Notes: generated from the letters alone by a model not told the origin. 34,357 nt of DNA from Phenylobacterium sp. (GCF_030697925.1 NZ_JAUYOJ010000241.1:1-34357), one strand, 5' to 3'. Counted from the stretch's first letter, positions 7,705-15,806 are shown. Made by a program: numbers and translations.

Positions 7705-8526
7705 CTAGGCGCTCAGGACGGGCGGCTTGAAGATGCCCTGCGGGGAGCCGGTGAAGATTTCGTAGCCGGTCTCGGTGACCCCGATGGAGTGCTCGCACTG
7801 GGCCGACAGCGACTTGTCGCGGGTCACCGCCGTCCAGCCGTCGGAGAGCAGCTTCACCTGGTGCTTTCCCAGGTTCACCATGGGTTCGATGGTGAAGAAC
7901 ATGCCCGCCCGCAGGGTGTCGCCCGTGCCCTTCTGGCCGAAGTGCAGGATGTTGGGGGCGTCGTGGAACACCTTGCCCAGGCCGTGGCCGCAGAAATCGC
8001 GGACCACCGAGCAGCGCATGGATTCCACATAGGACTGGATGGCGTGGCCGATGTCGCCGGTCTTGGCGCCGGGCTTGACCTGGTCGAGGCCCTTCTGGAT
8101 GGACTCATAGGTCACGTCGATCAGCCGCTTGGCGCGAGGGGCGACGGGGCCGACCCCGTACATCCGGCTGGTGTCGCCGTGCCAGCCGTCGACGATGACG
8201 GTGACGTCGATATTGACGATGTCGCCGTCGCGCAGGGCCCGTTCGCCGGGAATGCCATGGCAGACCACGTGGTTGGGCGAGATGCAGACCGTCTTGCCAT
8301 AGCCCCGGTAGAACAGGCAGGCCGGGAGCGCCCCGTGGTCGAGGACAAACTCGCGGGCCATGCGGTCCAGGTCGTCGGTGACCGCGCCCGGGACCACGTA
8401 GGGGGTCAGCATGTCCAGGCACTCGGCGGCCAGCTTGCCGGCCGCGCGCATGCCCTCGAAGCCCTCGGCCCCGTGGACGCGGATCTGGCCGGTGCGGTGT
8501 TCGGCTTCCAGGACGTCGTTCATCAT
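7705..8526 (-). CDS. map: Methionine aminopeptidase, type I
   Basis: 273 residues, cytosolic. It removes the initiator methionine from nascent proteins. All five metal ligands are present: Asp107 (VNIDVTV), Asp118 (WHGDTS), His181 (GHGLG), Glu214 (FTIEPM) and Glu245 (CEHS), with the conserved His90 and His188. Length and lack of insertions fit type I enzymes. The first ATG abuts the TAG of the sfsA remnant; the second ATG (8523) sits better behind AGG at 8530-8532. In the ancestral order map was downstream of sfsA and probably co-transcribed. The element now separates it from the sfsA promoter, yet the gene must still be expressed because it is normally essential. Confidence 0.96.
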   Translation of the reverse strand: MMNDVLEAEHRTGQIRVHGAEGFEGMRAAGKLAAECLDMLTPYVVPGAVTDDLDRMAREFVLDHGALPACLFYRGYGKTVCISPNHVVCHGIPGERALRDGDIVNIDVTVIVDGWHGDTSRMYGVGPVAPRAKRLIDVTYESIQKGLDQVKPGAKTGDIGHAIQSYVESMRCSVVRDFCGHGLGKVFHDAPNILHFGQKGTGDTLRAGMFFTIEPMVNLGKHQVKLLSDGWTAVTRDKSLSAQCEHSIGVTETGYEIFTGSPQGIFKPPVLSA

Positions 8527-8840
8527 CTACCTCACGCCCGCGTCGCGCCACGGGATGGGACGCGCGATGCGGATGGCTGAAGGGCTTATGTCGCAATCAT
8601 AGCACAGGACTTCAACACCCGCCTTCGCCGCGGCGGTGAGCCCGGCGGCGTACTTGGGGTCCAGCTCGTGGCAGGCGGCGAAGGCGTCGCAGTCGGTGCG
8701 CTGGATGACGAACAGCATCACCGCCCGGTGGCCGGCCTCTATCATGGCGGTCAAGTCGCCGAGGTGCTTGAGCGAGCGGGCGGCGACGCAGTCGGGGAAT
8801 TCGGCGAGCGTCCCTTCGCGGCGCAGGTGGCAGTTCTTGA
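8527..8840 (-). pseudogene. sfsA: sfsA, host 3' fragment (C-terminal about 104 codons)
   Basis: The frame reads [14 protein letters not shown], then [20 protein letters not shown] and CHELDP, all C-terminal SfsA sequence, and stops one base before map. The N-terminal half is missing: host homology ends exactly at the 8-bp repeat 8833-8840. The missing part lies 21.6 kb away at 30431-30830. A short frame continues into the element to an ATG at 8877 (MPQNCGG...), which adds 12 element-encoded residues but has no visible ribosome binding site. The fragment alone lacks the OB-like N-terminal domain and the D...ExK motif, so it is not expected to be functional. Confidence 0.92.
8833..8840. repeat. 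Attachment-site core at the left element end
   Basis: GTTCTTGA, identical to 30423-30430. Host sfsA lies to the left and element sequence to the right. On the coding strand it covers the conserved EVKN codons of sfsA. Large serine integrases cross over at a two-base centre within such short identities. Confidence 0.88.
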
Positions 8841-8899
8841 TAATGGCCGCATATAAACCACCGCAATTTTGTGGCATAGCTTGCGGCGGGAGAAGTGTC

Positions 8900-10564
8900 G
8901 TGGCCGAAAAAGCTTATTCGTACTCAAGGTTTAGCTCGCGCGCCCAGGCTGAAGGTGACAGCCTGAGACGCCAGCTTGCCGCCGCCTTCGCCTATGCGGA
9001 TGAGCACGGACTGGACCTCGACACCTCATTGCAAGATCGCGGCGTCTCGGGCTTTACCGGTGCGAACCGTCTGAGGGGGGCGCTGAAAGGATTCAAGGAT
9101 CGGATCGAGGCCGGCGTCATCGAGCGTGGCAGTTATCTTCTCATCGATAGCTTTGATCGCCTTTCACGTGAGGCGGTGACCGAGGCGACCTACCAGCTTC
9201 TTGGAATCGCTCTGGCAGGGATTAAGGTCGTCACCCTCAACGACAAGAAGGTCTTCGGTCCGGACGCGACAATGCCGGAAGTGATGATGGCGGTCCTCGA
9301 AATCGACCGCTCGCATCACGAGAGCCTCGAAAAGGGCAGGAAGGTCGCGCTCGCCCATGGCGAGTCCAAGCGGAAGGCGCGCGAGGAAGGCCGCATCTGG
9401 CATAGCAAAGGGCCGACCTGGCTGGAGCGAGACGGCGACGTCTGGCGGGTAATCCCCGGCAAAGCCCGGATCGTGCAGAAGGCCTTTGACCTTCGCGAAG
9501 CGGGAATGGGCACGACCCTGATCGCTCGTCGGTTGGAGGAAGACGGTGAGCCAACTCCGAATGGTGGGGCGGGCGGGTGGCACCACAGCGCGGTGCTGGA
9601 AATCCTGAAGAACCGAGCAGTGCTCGGCGAGTATCAGCCGCGATTGAGCCGAAATGGAAATCGTGCGTCGCGGCGCCCAGCCGACGGCGAGCCGATCGTC
9701 GGATACTATGTGCCTATCATCTCAGAGGGCCAGTTTCACCGGGTCCAAGGTCTGATCTCTGCGGTACGTCCGAAGGCCGGGCGTCGGCCGAATGCCGTCC
9801 AAGTGAACAACTTATTTGCTGGGATTTCGAGATGCAGTGAATGCGGCGGTTCGATGGGTATTCACTTTTCGGGGCGCGCCGGGGCGGTTCACTTCCTACG
9901 TTGTTACAATGCGGCGCGGCGCCTCTGCGGCAATCGAACCCGGTTCTCATATCCAAAGGTGGAAGCAGCCGTTCTCCGGCATGTGGCTGATTTCGATCTC
10001 AGTCCAAACGCGATCCGGACAGACGACGCTCAGCGTGCTCTCGACGCCGGACTTGGCCGATTAGCGGAACTCGAATCGAAGATCGAGGCTCTGTTGACCC
10101 GAATGGAAGTCCTGGGCGAAGACGACATGATCGCTATGCGCTACGCGCAGCGTCGCGGTGAGCGTGAGAGCCTAAAACGGGAGATCAAGGGACTTCAGGC
10201 CGTGGTCGCCAGCAGCAACGCGAGGATCGATCCTGAATTGCGGAGGGTGGAGATAGATCAGCTATTCGCCGACATAGCCGGCAAGTCCGGGAGGGAGCTC
10301 TACGATGTCCGAATCCGTCTTTCGCAGGCAATCAAGGATGTGGTGACCCGGCTGGAATTCAGTGAGAGCGGCACGTTTTCCGTCAAAGTCCTCGACGGTT
10401 TCAGCCAGTATTTGTTCCGTGATTATGATCTGCTCTGGGCCGGCGTCGCGTCGCCAAATCTTCTCAAAATGCCAAGATATCGGAAGCGATTTATCGGTGA
10501 CAGCCCAACGCTTGAGGCGAAAGCGCGCCGGGTCCTCAAGAATCTGGCTGCTGCTTCGGACTAG
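8900..10564 (+). CDS. Large serine recombinase (element integrase)
   Basis: 554 residues from GTG 8900, which has GGGAGA about seven bases upstream; the open frame continues upstream into host sequence but that part is a shadow. Resolvase-type catalytic domain: [10 protein letters not shown] with catalytic Ser12, then DRGVSGF and [15 protein letters not shown] recombinase domain follows. The zinc ribbon has paired cysteines at about 311 and 314 (RCSECGG) and about 334-342 ([12 protein letters not shown]), followed by a coiled-coil stretch (about 385-440) typical of the integrase C-terminus. It lies 60 bases inside the left att core and reads into the element, as expected for the enzyme that integrated it. 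A small partner protein for excision was not identified with certainty. Confidence 0.95.
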   Translation: MAEKAYSYSRFSSRAQAEGDSLRRQLAAAFAYADEHGLDLDTSLQDRGVSGFTGANRLRGALKGFKDRIEAGVIERGSYLLIDSFDRLSREAVTEATYQLLGIALAGIKVVTLNDKKVFGPDATMPEVMMAVLEIDRSHHESLEKGRKVALAHGESKRKAREEGRIWHSKGPTWLERDGDVWRVIPGKARIVQKAFDLREAGMGTTLIARRLEEDGEPTPNGGAGGWHHSAVLEILKNRAVLGEYQPRLSRNGNRASRRPADGEPIVGYYVPIISEGQFHRVQGLISAVRPKAGRRPNAVQVNNLFAGISRCSECGGSMGIHFSGRAGAVHFLRCYNAARRLCGNRTRFSYPKVEAAVLRHVADFDLSPNAIRTDDAQRALDAGLGRLAELESKIEALLTRMEVLGEDDMIAMRYAQRRGERESLKREIKGLQAVVASSNARIDPELRRVEIDQLFADIAGKSGRELYDVRIRLSQAIKDVVTRLEFSESGTFSVKVLDGFSQYLFRDYDLLWAGVASPNLLKMPRYRKRFIGDSPTLEAKARRVLKNLAAASD

Positions 10565-10588
10565 CCGATCAGGGCATCTTCGGTGATC

Positions 10589-10822
10589 TTACGCGCGGGA
10601 TAGTCGACCCACGACGTATAGCGCAGCCGCGCTCAGCCCGCTGAGCAGCGCCCAGGGCCACCAGGCAAAATCGATCGGATGAAGCAACCAGAATGGGAAT
10701 GCGGTGGCGTCGAAGCGGGCTTCAGTAGTGGTCGTAAGGGTCACGACGAAAGCCACCATCGTTCCGATCGCCGCGCCAACACTGCCTGACAGGAACACTG
10801 TTACAGGATAAATTTGAGCCAT
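10589..10822 (-). CDS. Small membrane protein, two spans
   Basis: 77 residues with hydrophobic segments near 7-30 (VFLSGSVGAAIGTMVAFVV) and 50-71 (WWPWALLSGLSAAALYVVG), so probably two membrane helices with a short loop. It converges with the serine recombinase, 24 bases from its stop. The family is not recognised. It may belong with the next minus-strand genes, which also encode membrane or exported proteins. Confidence 0.6.
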   Translation of the reverse strand: MAQIYPVTVFLSGSVGAAIGTMVAFVVTLTTTTEARFDATAFPFWLLHPIDFAWWPWALLSGLSAAALYVVGRLSRA

Positions 10823-10886
10823 CGCCTGCCGCCTGAAGTCATTGCCGAGCCCAGCCTAGCATGGACAATAATCTTCCATCTGCAGC

Positions 10887-11009
10887 CTAGCCCTTCTTCG
10901 TGCTCATGACGGCGCCGGCGATCACCAGCAGGAGCGCGATGATTGCTCCAACGGGACCCGCAACCAACAGGCCGCCAATCATCAGGACGATGGCCCAGAT
11001 CACTCCCAT
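10887..11009 (-). CDS. Tiny hydrophobic protein (40 residues), translationally coupled
   Basis: MGVIWAIVLMIGGLL continues into a second hydrophobic stretch and ends MSTKKG. Nearly the entire peptide is membrane-spanning, with a basic tail. Its ATG shares a base with the TGA of the upstream gene (TGATG at 11007-11011), and AGG lies eight bases before the ATG, which supports translation by coupling. Such tiny hydrophobic peptides may be holin-like, type I toxin-like, or subunits of a membrane complex. None of these can be chosen from sequence alone. Confidence 0.55.
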   Translation of the reverse strand: MGVIWAIVLMIGGLLVAGPVGAIIALLLVIAGAVMSTKKG

Positions 11010-11656
11010 CACGGCCACCTATGTCCGTGAATTCCGCGCGCCACCGCGTCGCAGTCGTCTGGCGATCGGCCCTCTAACTGAGCGTAGGCGTTCTCACGAA
11101 TACCGGCCTGCCAGACCGCGAACATGACGTCGCGATCCGCGCGGCTATTGCTGGTCGCCCCGATGATCCACTTCCTGACCCGATCATCTAGCGGTCCGGT
11201 CTGGAAGCGGCACCCCGTAGCGCGACCGATCAGGACTGCGTAGGTCGTCAGCCGATCCATGTTCTGGTAGCGATCGCTGGAGATCAGCGCCGGATCGATC
11301 GGGGCATTCGGATCGATCTCGGGCAGCCTATAGGTCTGCGCACCCTGGCCCTTCTCCTCATAGGGGCGACCGAGTCCCGCAGCTTCCGAGGCATCGTTCA
11401 ACTGGCGGGCCGCTTGCGCCCGGGCGGCCTGGGCGGCAACAAAGTCCTTATCTTCAGTCGGCGCCGAGGGCTTCTCGGCCTGCGCCGTCCCATGGGGAGC
11501 CTTCAAACTCGGGGTGGGACCCTTCGAGATCATGATCGTGGCGGCGCCCATCGCGACCACAACTCCCACCAGAAAGCTGATGAAATGGGTCAATAGGGTC
11601 GAGGCGTTGACCTGAAGCCCGGCGCGACCTGCACTCGTCTGAGAAAAGTTTGTCAT
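11009..11656 (-). CDS. Single-span membrane-anchored protein, function unknown
   Basis: 215 residues from ATG 11656, which has GGGGGTGGC just upstream. One hydrophobic helix (about 22-45, FISFLVGVVVAMGAATIMI) is followed by an alanine-rich, charged linker and a C-terminal domain with Cys in GCRF and DDCDA, which might form a disulphide if periplasmic. N-in, C-out topology is likely. It is followed by the coupled 40-residue peptide and preceded by an exported protein, so the three look like one envelope-directed unit. I do not recognise the domain. Confidence 0.7.
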   Translation of the reverse strand: MTNFSQTSAGRAGLQVNASTLLTHFISFLVGVVVAMGAATIMISKGPTPSLKAPHGTAQAEKPSAPTEDKDFVAAQAARAQAARQLNDASEAAGLGRPYEEKGQGAQTYRLPEIDPNAPIDPALISSDRYQNMDRLTTYAVLIGRATGCRFQTGPLDDRVRKWIIGATSNSRADRDVMFAVWQAGIRENAYAQLEGRSPDDCDAVARGIHGHRWP

Positions 11657-11688
11657 CGCCACCCCCAAGACTGAAGACCCAACCAGCG

Positions 11689-12078
11689 CTAGCGCAGGTC
11701 CAGCATTGTGTCGGTCGCAGGCGCCGAACACTGGGCTCTCCATGCGTCCTGGGTGGGGGATAGCGCGAACTGCTCTGGACCAATTCCTACGATGAATGTT
11801 TTCCGAGCGGAGCCGAACATTCCCTCCCCGCAAAACCGGGCGCTTTTGCCGTCAAGATCGTAGCGCTTCAGGAAGATCACCTGTGTCGTCTTCTGGGTTT
11901 TCGAGAACAAGAAGTCCTCAATAATCCTAACCTGCCCCTGGCGAAATTCCCTCATCGCACGGGCTTCGGCTGATTGTGCGAAGGCGGGTTCGCCGACCGC
12001 ACACAACAGCCCAGCCGCGCAGGCGCCCATGAGGAAGGGACAATTCCCGATATTCTGGATCGACTTGAACAGCATCAC
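11689..12078 (-). CDS. Exported protein with signal peptide, function unknown
   Basis: 129 residues. A signal peptide: hydrophobic FLMGACAAGLLCAVG, then AFAQSAEA with a probable cleavage after AFA (about residue 34). The mature part of about 95 residues has two cysteines (FCGEG and QCSAP) that could form a disulphide. No conserved catalytic motif is seen. It lies 32 bases upstream of the membrane-anchored gene in the same direction, so the two are likely co-transcribed and act at the envelope. Confidence 0.7.
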   Translation of the reverse strand: MMLFKSIQNIGNCPFLMGACAAGLLCAVGEPAFAQSAEARAMREFRQGQVRIIEDFLFSKTQKTTQVIFLKRYDLDGKSARFCGEGMFGSARKTFIVGIGPEQFALSPTQDAWRAQCSAPATDTMLDLR

Positions 12079-12188
12079 GACGCCCCACGTTGAGTGGGGT
12101 CTATCTTGCCGATTTCAACAACCAATGATAGCCGAAATAGGCTGTTTGGCTCCTGGAGCTATCCTGCCCGCCGCCGCCTCATCCCAAA

Positions 12189-12398
12189 ATGGATTGGGCG
12201 GTCATCGTTGGGGCGAACATCCGCCGACTCAGGAAGGCGAAGGGCCTCACCCAGGAGCAACTCGCCCACGAGGCCGGGTTCGCCATGCGGTATCTGGCGG
12301 GCGTCGAGCGCGCCGAAGAAAACGTCACGCTGAAGTATCTGGTGAAGATCGCCGACGCGCTGGGCGTCGAACCTGGCGACCTGCTGGCGCGACAGTAG
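12189..12398 (+). CDS. XRE-family helix-turn-helix regulator
   Basis: 69 residues, a single Cro/CI-type HTH: NIRRLRKAKGLTQEQLAHEAG then YLAGVERAEENVTLKYLVKIADAL. The Q-E-Q-L-A turn and the GVERAEENVT recognition-side motif are typical. It ends shortly after the HTH, so it has no sensing domain. It is divergent from the exported-protein gene at 12078 with 110 bases between them, so it may regulate that unit or the element's mobility. Single-domain regulators of this size are common on alphaproteobacterial islands. Confidence 0.9.
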   Translation: MDWAVIVGANIRRLRKAKGLTQEQLAHEAGFAMRYLAGVERAEENVTLKYLVKIADALGVEPGDLLARQ

Positions 12399-12454
12399 GT
12401 GCGCATTTCTGGAGGGTTCTGTCCGCCGAGCCCTTCAATGGGTCTCGCTTAGGA

Positions 12455-13159
12455 TCACTGGTAGGTTCGTCGCCGGAATGCCGCGACGTCTTGCGCCGAC
12501 AGCTTGAACCATTCCCCATTGGCGCGCCGATCGGCAAACCGACGATGCCAATAGGCCTCGATCCCCGGCGGATCGTCGGTGCGGATCAGGTGGATCAATG
12601 CGACGGCTTCGGGGAGTGCGATCCGGATTTCCTTCACGCGCCGCTCGACCTGATCGCTCCGCCCGATCTTAAAGTGGTCGCCGGACTTCATGAGGTAGAC
12701 CGCGCCCTCTTGGGAGGCCGTGGAAGGCACGCGCGGCGCCGGCCTGATCTCCGGAAGCAATCCCGTCAGATCGGCGTAGTCGGCCTCCGCCGTGGCTCGC
12801 TTCGCGAGCGTGGCGATCAGGTCGGTCCGTGATCCGAAGTGCCGCCGGAGGACACGCGTGGTCGGTAGACTTGGGCGGGTCCGCCGAAGCATCGCCCATT
12901 CCTTGTCGCCGGGTAGTCGTCCGGCTTCACGTACCACGGCGATGACGTGCTCTAGCACTTGCGCCGTATCGAGCCGCCCTTGCCACGCGTTCGGCTGGAA
13001 GCCGGCTTCGACTAACGCGTCGCTCCAACGCGCCCAGTAGACGCCCAGCCATTTGTGCGAGCCGATCCCGGTCTGGCGGACGAACGCGATCGTTCCGGGC
13101 GGCTTGCCGTCGTTCTCCACCGCCAGCCTGCGGATTTCGGCGATGATGGCGTCACGCAT
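12455..13159 (-). CDS. GIY-YIG-type (T5orf172/MUG113-like) protein with N-terminal DNA-binding-like repeats
   Basis: 234 residues from ATG 13159. The N-terminal half has two related units resembling homing-endonuclease-associated repeats (AEIRRLAVENDGKPPG...WARWSDALVEAGFQPN and VIAVVREAGRLPGDKEWAM). The C-terminal domain starts GAVYLMKSGDHFKIGRS (about 150-166) and ends EAYWHRRFADRR, GEWFKLS, matching the T5orf172 branch of the GIY-YIG fold. Its start overlaps the end of the upstream gene by eight bases (ATGCGTGA). It is probably a DNA-acting protein, but whether it cuts is unknown. Confidence 0.75.
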   Translation of the reverse strand: MRDAIIAEIRRLAVENDGKPPGTIAFVRQTGIGSHKWLGVYWARWSDALVEAGFQPNAWQGRLDTAQVLEHVIAVVREAGRLPGDKEWAMLRRTRPSLPTTRVLRRHFGSRTDLIATLAKRATAEADYADLTGLLPEIRPAPRVPSTASQEGAVYLMKSGDHFKIGRSDQVERRVKEIRIALPEAVALIHLIRTDDPPGIEAYWHRRFADRRANGEWFKLSAQDVAAFRRRTYQ

Positions 13160-13790
13160 TGCAATGGTCCCCGCCGGCTTGTCGAAGGTTTTTCGGAAGA
13201 TCGAGGACCGCCTTCCGGACCAGGACTGGGTTGACGTCAAGGCCCAATTGGACCGACTCCGCAGGGACGAACACGAGTTCATGGATAGGGGCTGCGTCGG
13301 CGTTCACCAACTGGACGGCGTGCGTCAGTATGAAATTCATTAGCCGGCGCGATGGCCTGAACCACTCGTGTTTCGCGTTCCAGGGTTGACCTCGTCTGCG
13401 GTCGACGCGGTGGCTGCTGAACATCTCGTGCAACAGTCTTTCCGCAACTAGCGCGGTTCCGCCGCGCCCCGACTGCCACGGGAGATATCCCCAGCCCTCA
13501 AACTGACCGTCTTCAGCGGGGTAAAGGTTCCGCCAGCGCATGATCCCCAGAAGCCTCAGGCGGGAGCCTAGTTCGCGCTCCAGAGAGGCTTTACGGTGAG
13601 CAACGTTGTTCGCCACGCCGATCTTAATGAGCCCCGGCCATGTACCCTGCTGAAGGAAGTAGACAAACCGAACACCGGGGCGCGTCTGCACGCGGCGGGA
13701 TGAACGATTGGCGGCTTCTGCGCCAGCCTTTGCCCATGCCAGCGCCCGCCACTCGTCTAGCAGACGGTCAACCTCTTCCGGTGTTCTCAC
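13152..13790 (-). CDS. GIY-YIG-like (T5orf172-type) protein
   Basis: 212 residues from GTG 13790, with GGAGGAG eight bases upstream, an unusually good ribosome binding site. It shows VRFVYFLQQ, LIKIGVANNVAHRKASLE, ERLLHEMFSSHRV and HEWFRPS, the same order of elements as the downstream gene: Y-x-L strand, K-I-G, alpha helix, the L-H-x-x-F histidine and a terminal W-F. The two genes overlap and form an operon of distant paralogues. Role unknown: possibly nucleases in defence or element maintenance. Confidence 0.7.
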   Translation of the reverse strand: MRTPEEVDRLLDEWRALAWAKAGAEAANRSSRRVQTRPGVRFVYFLQQGTWPGLIKIGVANNVAHRKASLERELGSRLRLLGIMRWRNLYPAEDGQFEGWGYLPWQSGRGGTALVAERLLHEMFSSHRVDRRRGQPWNAKHEWFRPSRRLMNFILTHAVQLVNADAAPIHELVFVPAESVQLGLDVNPVLVRKAVLDLPKNLRQAGGDHCNA

Positions 13791-13823
13791 CGTCCGCTCC
13801 TCCAGCCACCGCCCGTTAAACCG

Positions 13824-14087
13824 GTGGGCGGAAAACCTTCAATTACAGACACCCGCATCATCCGCCTCGCCCGCGCCCTGACTTCGGAGGACGACGCGCC
13901 GTCGCAGCAGACGATTGAACTGCTTTCCACCGTAGTGGCGCTTCTGGAAGATGGCGACGAACGTCGCGCCCAACTCCTGGACCGGATGCTGGTTGAACTA
14001 GTTCAGGCGGCCGAAGAAACCGGGCCTCTCGCCGAGCCGCTGGAGATCATCGAGGCGGCGCGAGCGATCCGGCGCCGGCCGCACTAG
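13824..14087 (+). CDS. Small hypothetical protein, acidic and helical
   Basis: 87 residues starting at GTG 13824, only 33 bases from the divergent GIY-YIG-like gene. Mostly alpha-helical and leucine-rich (TIELLSTVVALLEDGDERRAQLLDRMLVELVQ), with an acidic middle and a basic end (AIRRRPH). No known motif. It may be an antitoxin-like or regulatory partner, but nothing in the sequence demonstrates this. Confidence 0.5.
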   Translation: MGGKPSITDTRIIRLARALTSEDDAPSQQTIELLSTVVALLEDGDERRAQLLDRMLVELVQAAEETGPLAEPLEIIEAARAIRRRPH

Positions 14088-14158
14088 GCTCGCCAGCTTG
14101 ACCTATAGAAAGGCGGAGCCGAAGTCTGATCTCCGTGGACAACGAGGGAAATCCCGCC

Positions 14159-14389
14159 ATGCCGACCCGAGAGATTGATCCCAAGAACATCGGCGCGAAC
14201 GCTGATTGGGAGGGGAACAACGCGGCGTTCACCTGCCCAGTTTGTACGAAGATATTTCTCGTAAGCGGCTTGATCCACAAGGCAGGCCGCAGTTGCCCTG
14301 CCTGCGGGATGTCGAAGGGGTACGTAACCGGCGGCAAGGCCACGGGTGGAGCCGCTAGGATCGAGTGGACCTGGGCAGATGACGCATGA
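14159..14389 (+). CDS. Small zinc-ribbon protein
   Basis: 76 residues from ATG 14159 behind GAGGGA. Two CxxC pairs, FTCPVCTK and SCPACGMSK, about 24 residues apart, form a zinc ribbon that can bind DNA, RNA or protein. The tail is glycine rich. It overlaps the next gene by 11 bases, so the two are probably translated together. The specific role is unknown. Confidence 0.7.
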   Translation: MPTREIDPKNIGANADWEGNNAAFTCPVCTKIFLVSGLIHKAGRSCPACGMSKGYVTGGKATGGAARIEWTWADDA

Positions 14390-14783
14390 GCAAACCGTAA
14401 CGACGTCGAAGCAGCTTGCGGCGCTCCGCCAGATCAATGCCGCGATTCAGCATTTTCAAGATGGCGAGTTCGAGTGCGCGATCACCCTCGCAGCGGCTGC
14501 GGAGGGGATTATCCCGAGGTCAGACTTGAGCCTGTGGTCACAGCTACAGCCGCACCGAGGTGATGTTGATCTCAATGCCTTCGTCAATTGGCTGAAGCAT
14601 GAGGATCGGTCGCCCGAAGAGCTTGAGATCGACGCATTCGAGGTCGCGATGACTATCATCCGAGGTGTCACAGCGTTCATTGCTCATTACCGGCTGTCGT
14701 CGGCAGAATTCGAGGGATTCTTAAAATGGGCGGCAGACGAAGGATATGTGCCGCATAAGAGGCCCGCTCTGCCGCTGAACTGA
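14379..14783 (+). CDS. Hypothetical helical protein, possibly HEPN-like
   Basis: 134 residues from ATG 14379, overlapping the zinc-ribbon gene by 11 bases. The opening helix QINAAIQHFQDGEFECAITLAAAAEGII, the central FVNWLKHEDR and the following EIDAFEVAMTIIRGVTAFI match a family of unnamed proteins common in Alphaproteobacteria. The AITLAAAAEGI helix followed by a K-H pair is reminiscent of HEPN folds, but no clear R-x4-6-H motif is present. HEPN relatedness is therefore only a suggestion. Confidence 0.6.
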   Translation: MTHEQTVTTSKQLAALRQINAAIQHFQDGEFECAITLAAAAEGIIPRSDLSLWSQLQPHRGDVDLNAFVNWLKHEDRSPEELEIDAFEVAMTIIRGVTAFIAHYRLSSAEFEGFLKWAADEGYVPHKRPALPLN

Positions 14784-14931
14784 CCTAGTCGGCTGAACCG
14801 GGGTGGTCGGGAAATCCGTGCGGCGCTTCCCAATTTTTTCGAGAATCGCACTTTCCAGAACATCATGCCGTTCTAGAAATGCGGGCGTCGGAATGGAGTT
14901 TTCGGTTTCGACTGCAATTCTCAAATCGTTG

Positions 14932-14952
14932 CGGAGGCGCTAGGCGCCTCCG
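14932..14952. terminator. Bidirectional terminator-like hairpin
   Basis: CGGAGGCGC, loop TAG, GCGCCTCCG: a perfect 9-base GC-rich stem with a three-base loop. It lies between the converging genes that end at 14783 and 15054. AAAA follows on the plus strand and TTTT precedes on the minus strand, so there is no classic U-run. The rest of 14784-15053 holds nothing recognisable. Confidence 0.55.
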
Positions 14953-15053
14953 AAAATTGCTACGATGGTGGGGGGCCTTGGGTCCCTCATGCCTCCCGGA
15001 AAAAACGCATCTAACCCTCGCCATAGACGCCCATCCCGGCGAGATGACGTGGG

Positions 15054-15710
15054 TTATCCGATGATATTGGCGACGATCTGCGGGCTTAAGGCGGTGCCCT
15101 TTTCACTCCGGTATCCGAGCACCGCGAGTTCGGCCGCGATCGCCCGCAAGGATCGCGCCTTGCCCGTCTTCGGGGATTTCCGTGCGAGACGCTTCGCCTC
15201 GCGGACGATAGCCGGGTGACGTTCGGCATGTCCCTTGCGGCCCTCGCACTTGCCCTGGGACGCCCGGATGCGCTCACGGCCTTTACGGAGGCGGTCGACA
15301 ATCTGGCGTTTCTCATAGCCGTGCATGGCACCGACGATCTGGCGCAACAGGACCTTGATCGCGTCGTCATCTTCTGAGAGGTCCACGCCGCCTGCTGTTA
15401 CGACCCGCACCCCGCGCTTCGCCAAGAGCGCCAGACCAAGCTCTTGCGTGACTACGTGGCGCGCGAACCGGGCCTGATCCTCGACGAGAACCATCTGAAT
15501 TTCTTCAGTGGCGCAGTGATCGAGAAGAGCGAGAAAGCCTGCCCGATCTTCGATCCGATCTTCGCCGGAGACGGCTGCGTCCCAGAAGCAGGACACCACC
15601 TCCACAGCGTTGCGCGACGCGTACCCCATGACGGCGTCGTTCTGTCGATAAGGCGAGTCTCCGTCGACGTTGGCGGCAGATGATGTCCGAAGGTAAGCGG
15701 TGGCGCGCAT
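15054..15710 (-). CDS. Small serine recombinase (resolvase/invertase family)
   Basis: 218 residues. The catalytic domain starts TAYLRTSSAANVDGDS, with Ser10 the probable nucleophile, then SGEDRIEDRAGF and LVEDQARFARHV in place of the usual VEDLDRLAR. A long helix follows (EKRQIVDRLRKGRERIRAS). The C-terminal part (about 165-218) resembles a helix-turn-helix DNA-binding end (SLRAIAAELAVLGYRSEKG). The size fits resolvases and invertases rather than large integrases. It may resolve element dimers, flip a segment or move a nested element. Two inverted repeats lie just upstream of its start. Confidence 0.9.
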   Translation of the reverse strand: MRATAYLRTSSAANVDGDSPYRQNDAVMGYASRNAVEVVSCFWDAAVSGEDRIEDRAGFLALLDHCATEEIQMVLVEDQARFARHVVTQELGLALLAKRGVRVVTAGGVDLSEDDDAIKVLLRQIVGAMHGYEKRQIVDRLRKGRERIRASQGKCEGRKGHAERHPAIVREAKRLARKSPKTGKARSLRAIAAELAVLGYRSEKGTALSPQIVANIIG

Positions 15711-15721
15711 TGCAATTTACC

Positions 15722-15745
15722 GGTGTTTCTCGTTACGAAAACACC
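15722..15745. repeat. Inverted repeat upstream of the small serine recombinase
   Basis: GGTGTTT (15722-15728) pairs with AAACACC (15739-15745), with an inner TCG/CGA pairing around TTA. It starts 12 bases upstream of the recombinase ATG, a good place for an operator or a recombination sub-site. Confidence 0.55.
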
Positions 15746-15770
15746 ATACAAAAAAGGGGTTTGGAGTCAA

Positions 15771-15806
15771 TCTTTGTCCTGTTTTCCGAAGAAATCAGGA
15801 CAAAGA
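15771..15806. repeat. 11-base perfect inverted repeat
   Basis: TCTTTGTCCTG (15771-15781) pairs with CAGGACAAAGA (15796-15806) around a 14-base loop. It lies 46 bases past the stop of the HEPN gene ending at 15852 and about 60 bases upstream of the recombinase start. It could terminate the former or be a binding site for the latter. Confidence 0.6.

Noticed and set aside
8636..8899. Upstream extension of the serine recombinase frame by 88 codons
   Set aside because: It crosses the att core into host sfsA sequence. The catalytic domain begins normally at GTG 8900, which has a good ribosome binding site.
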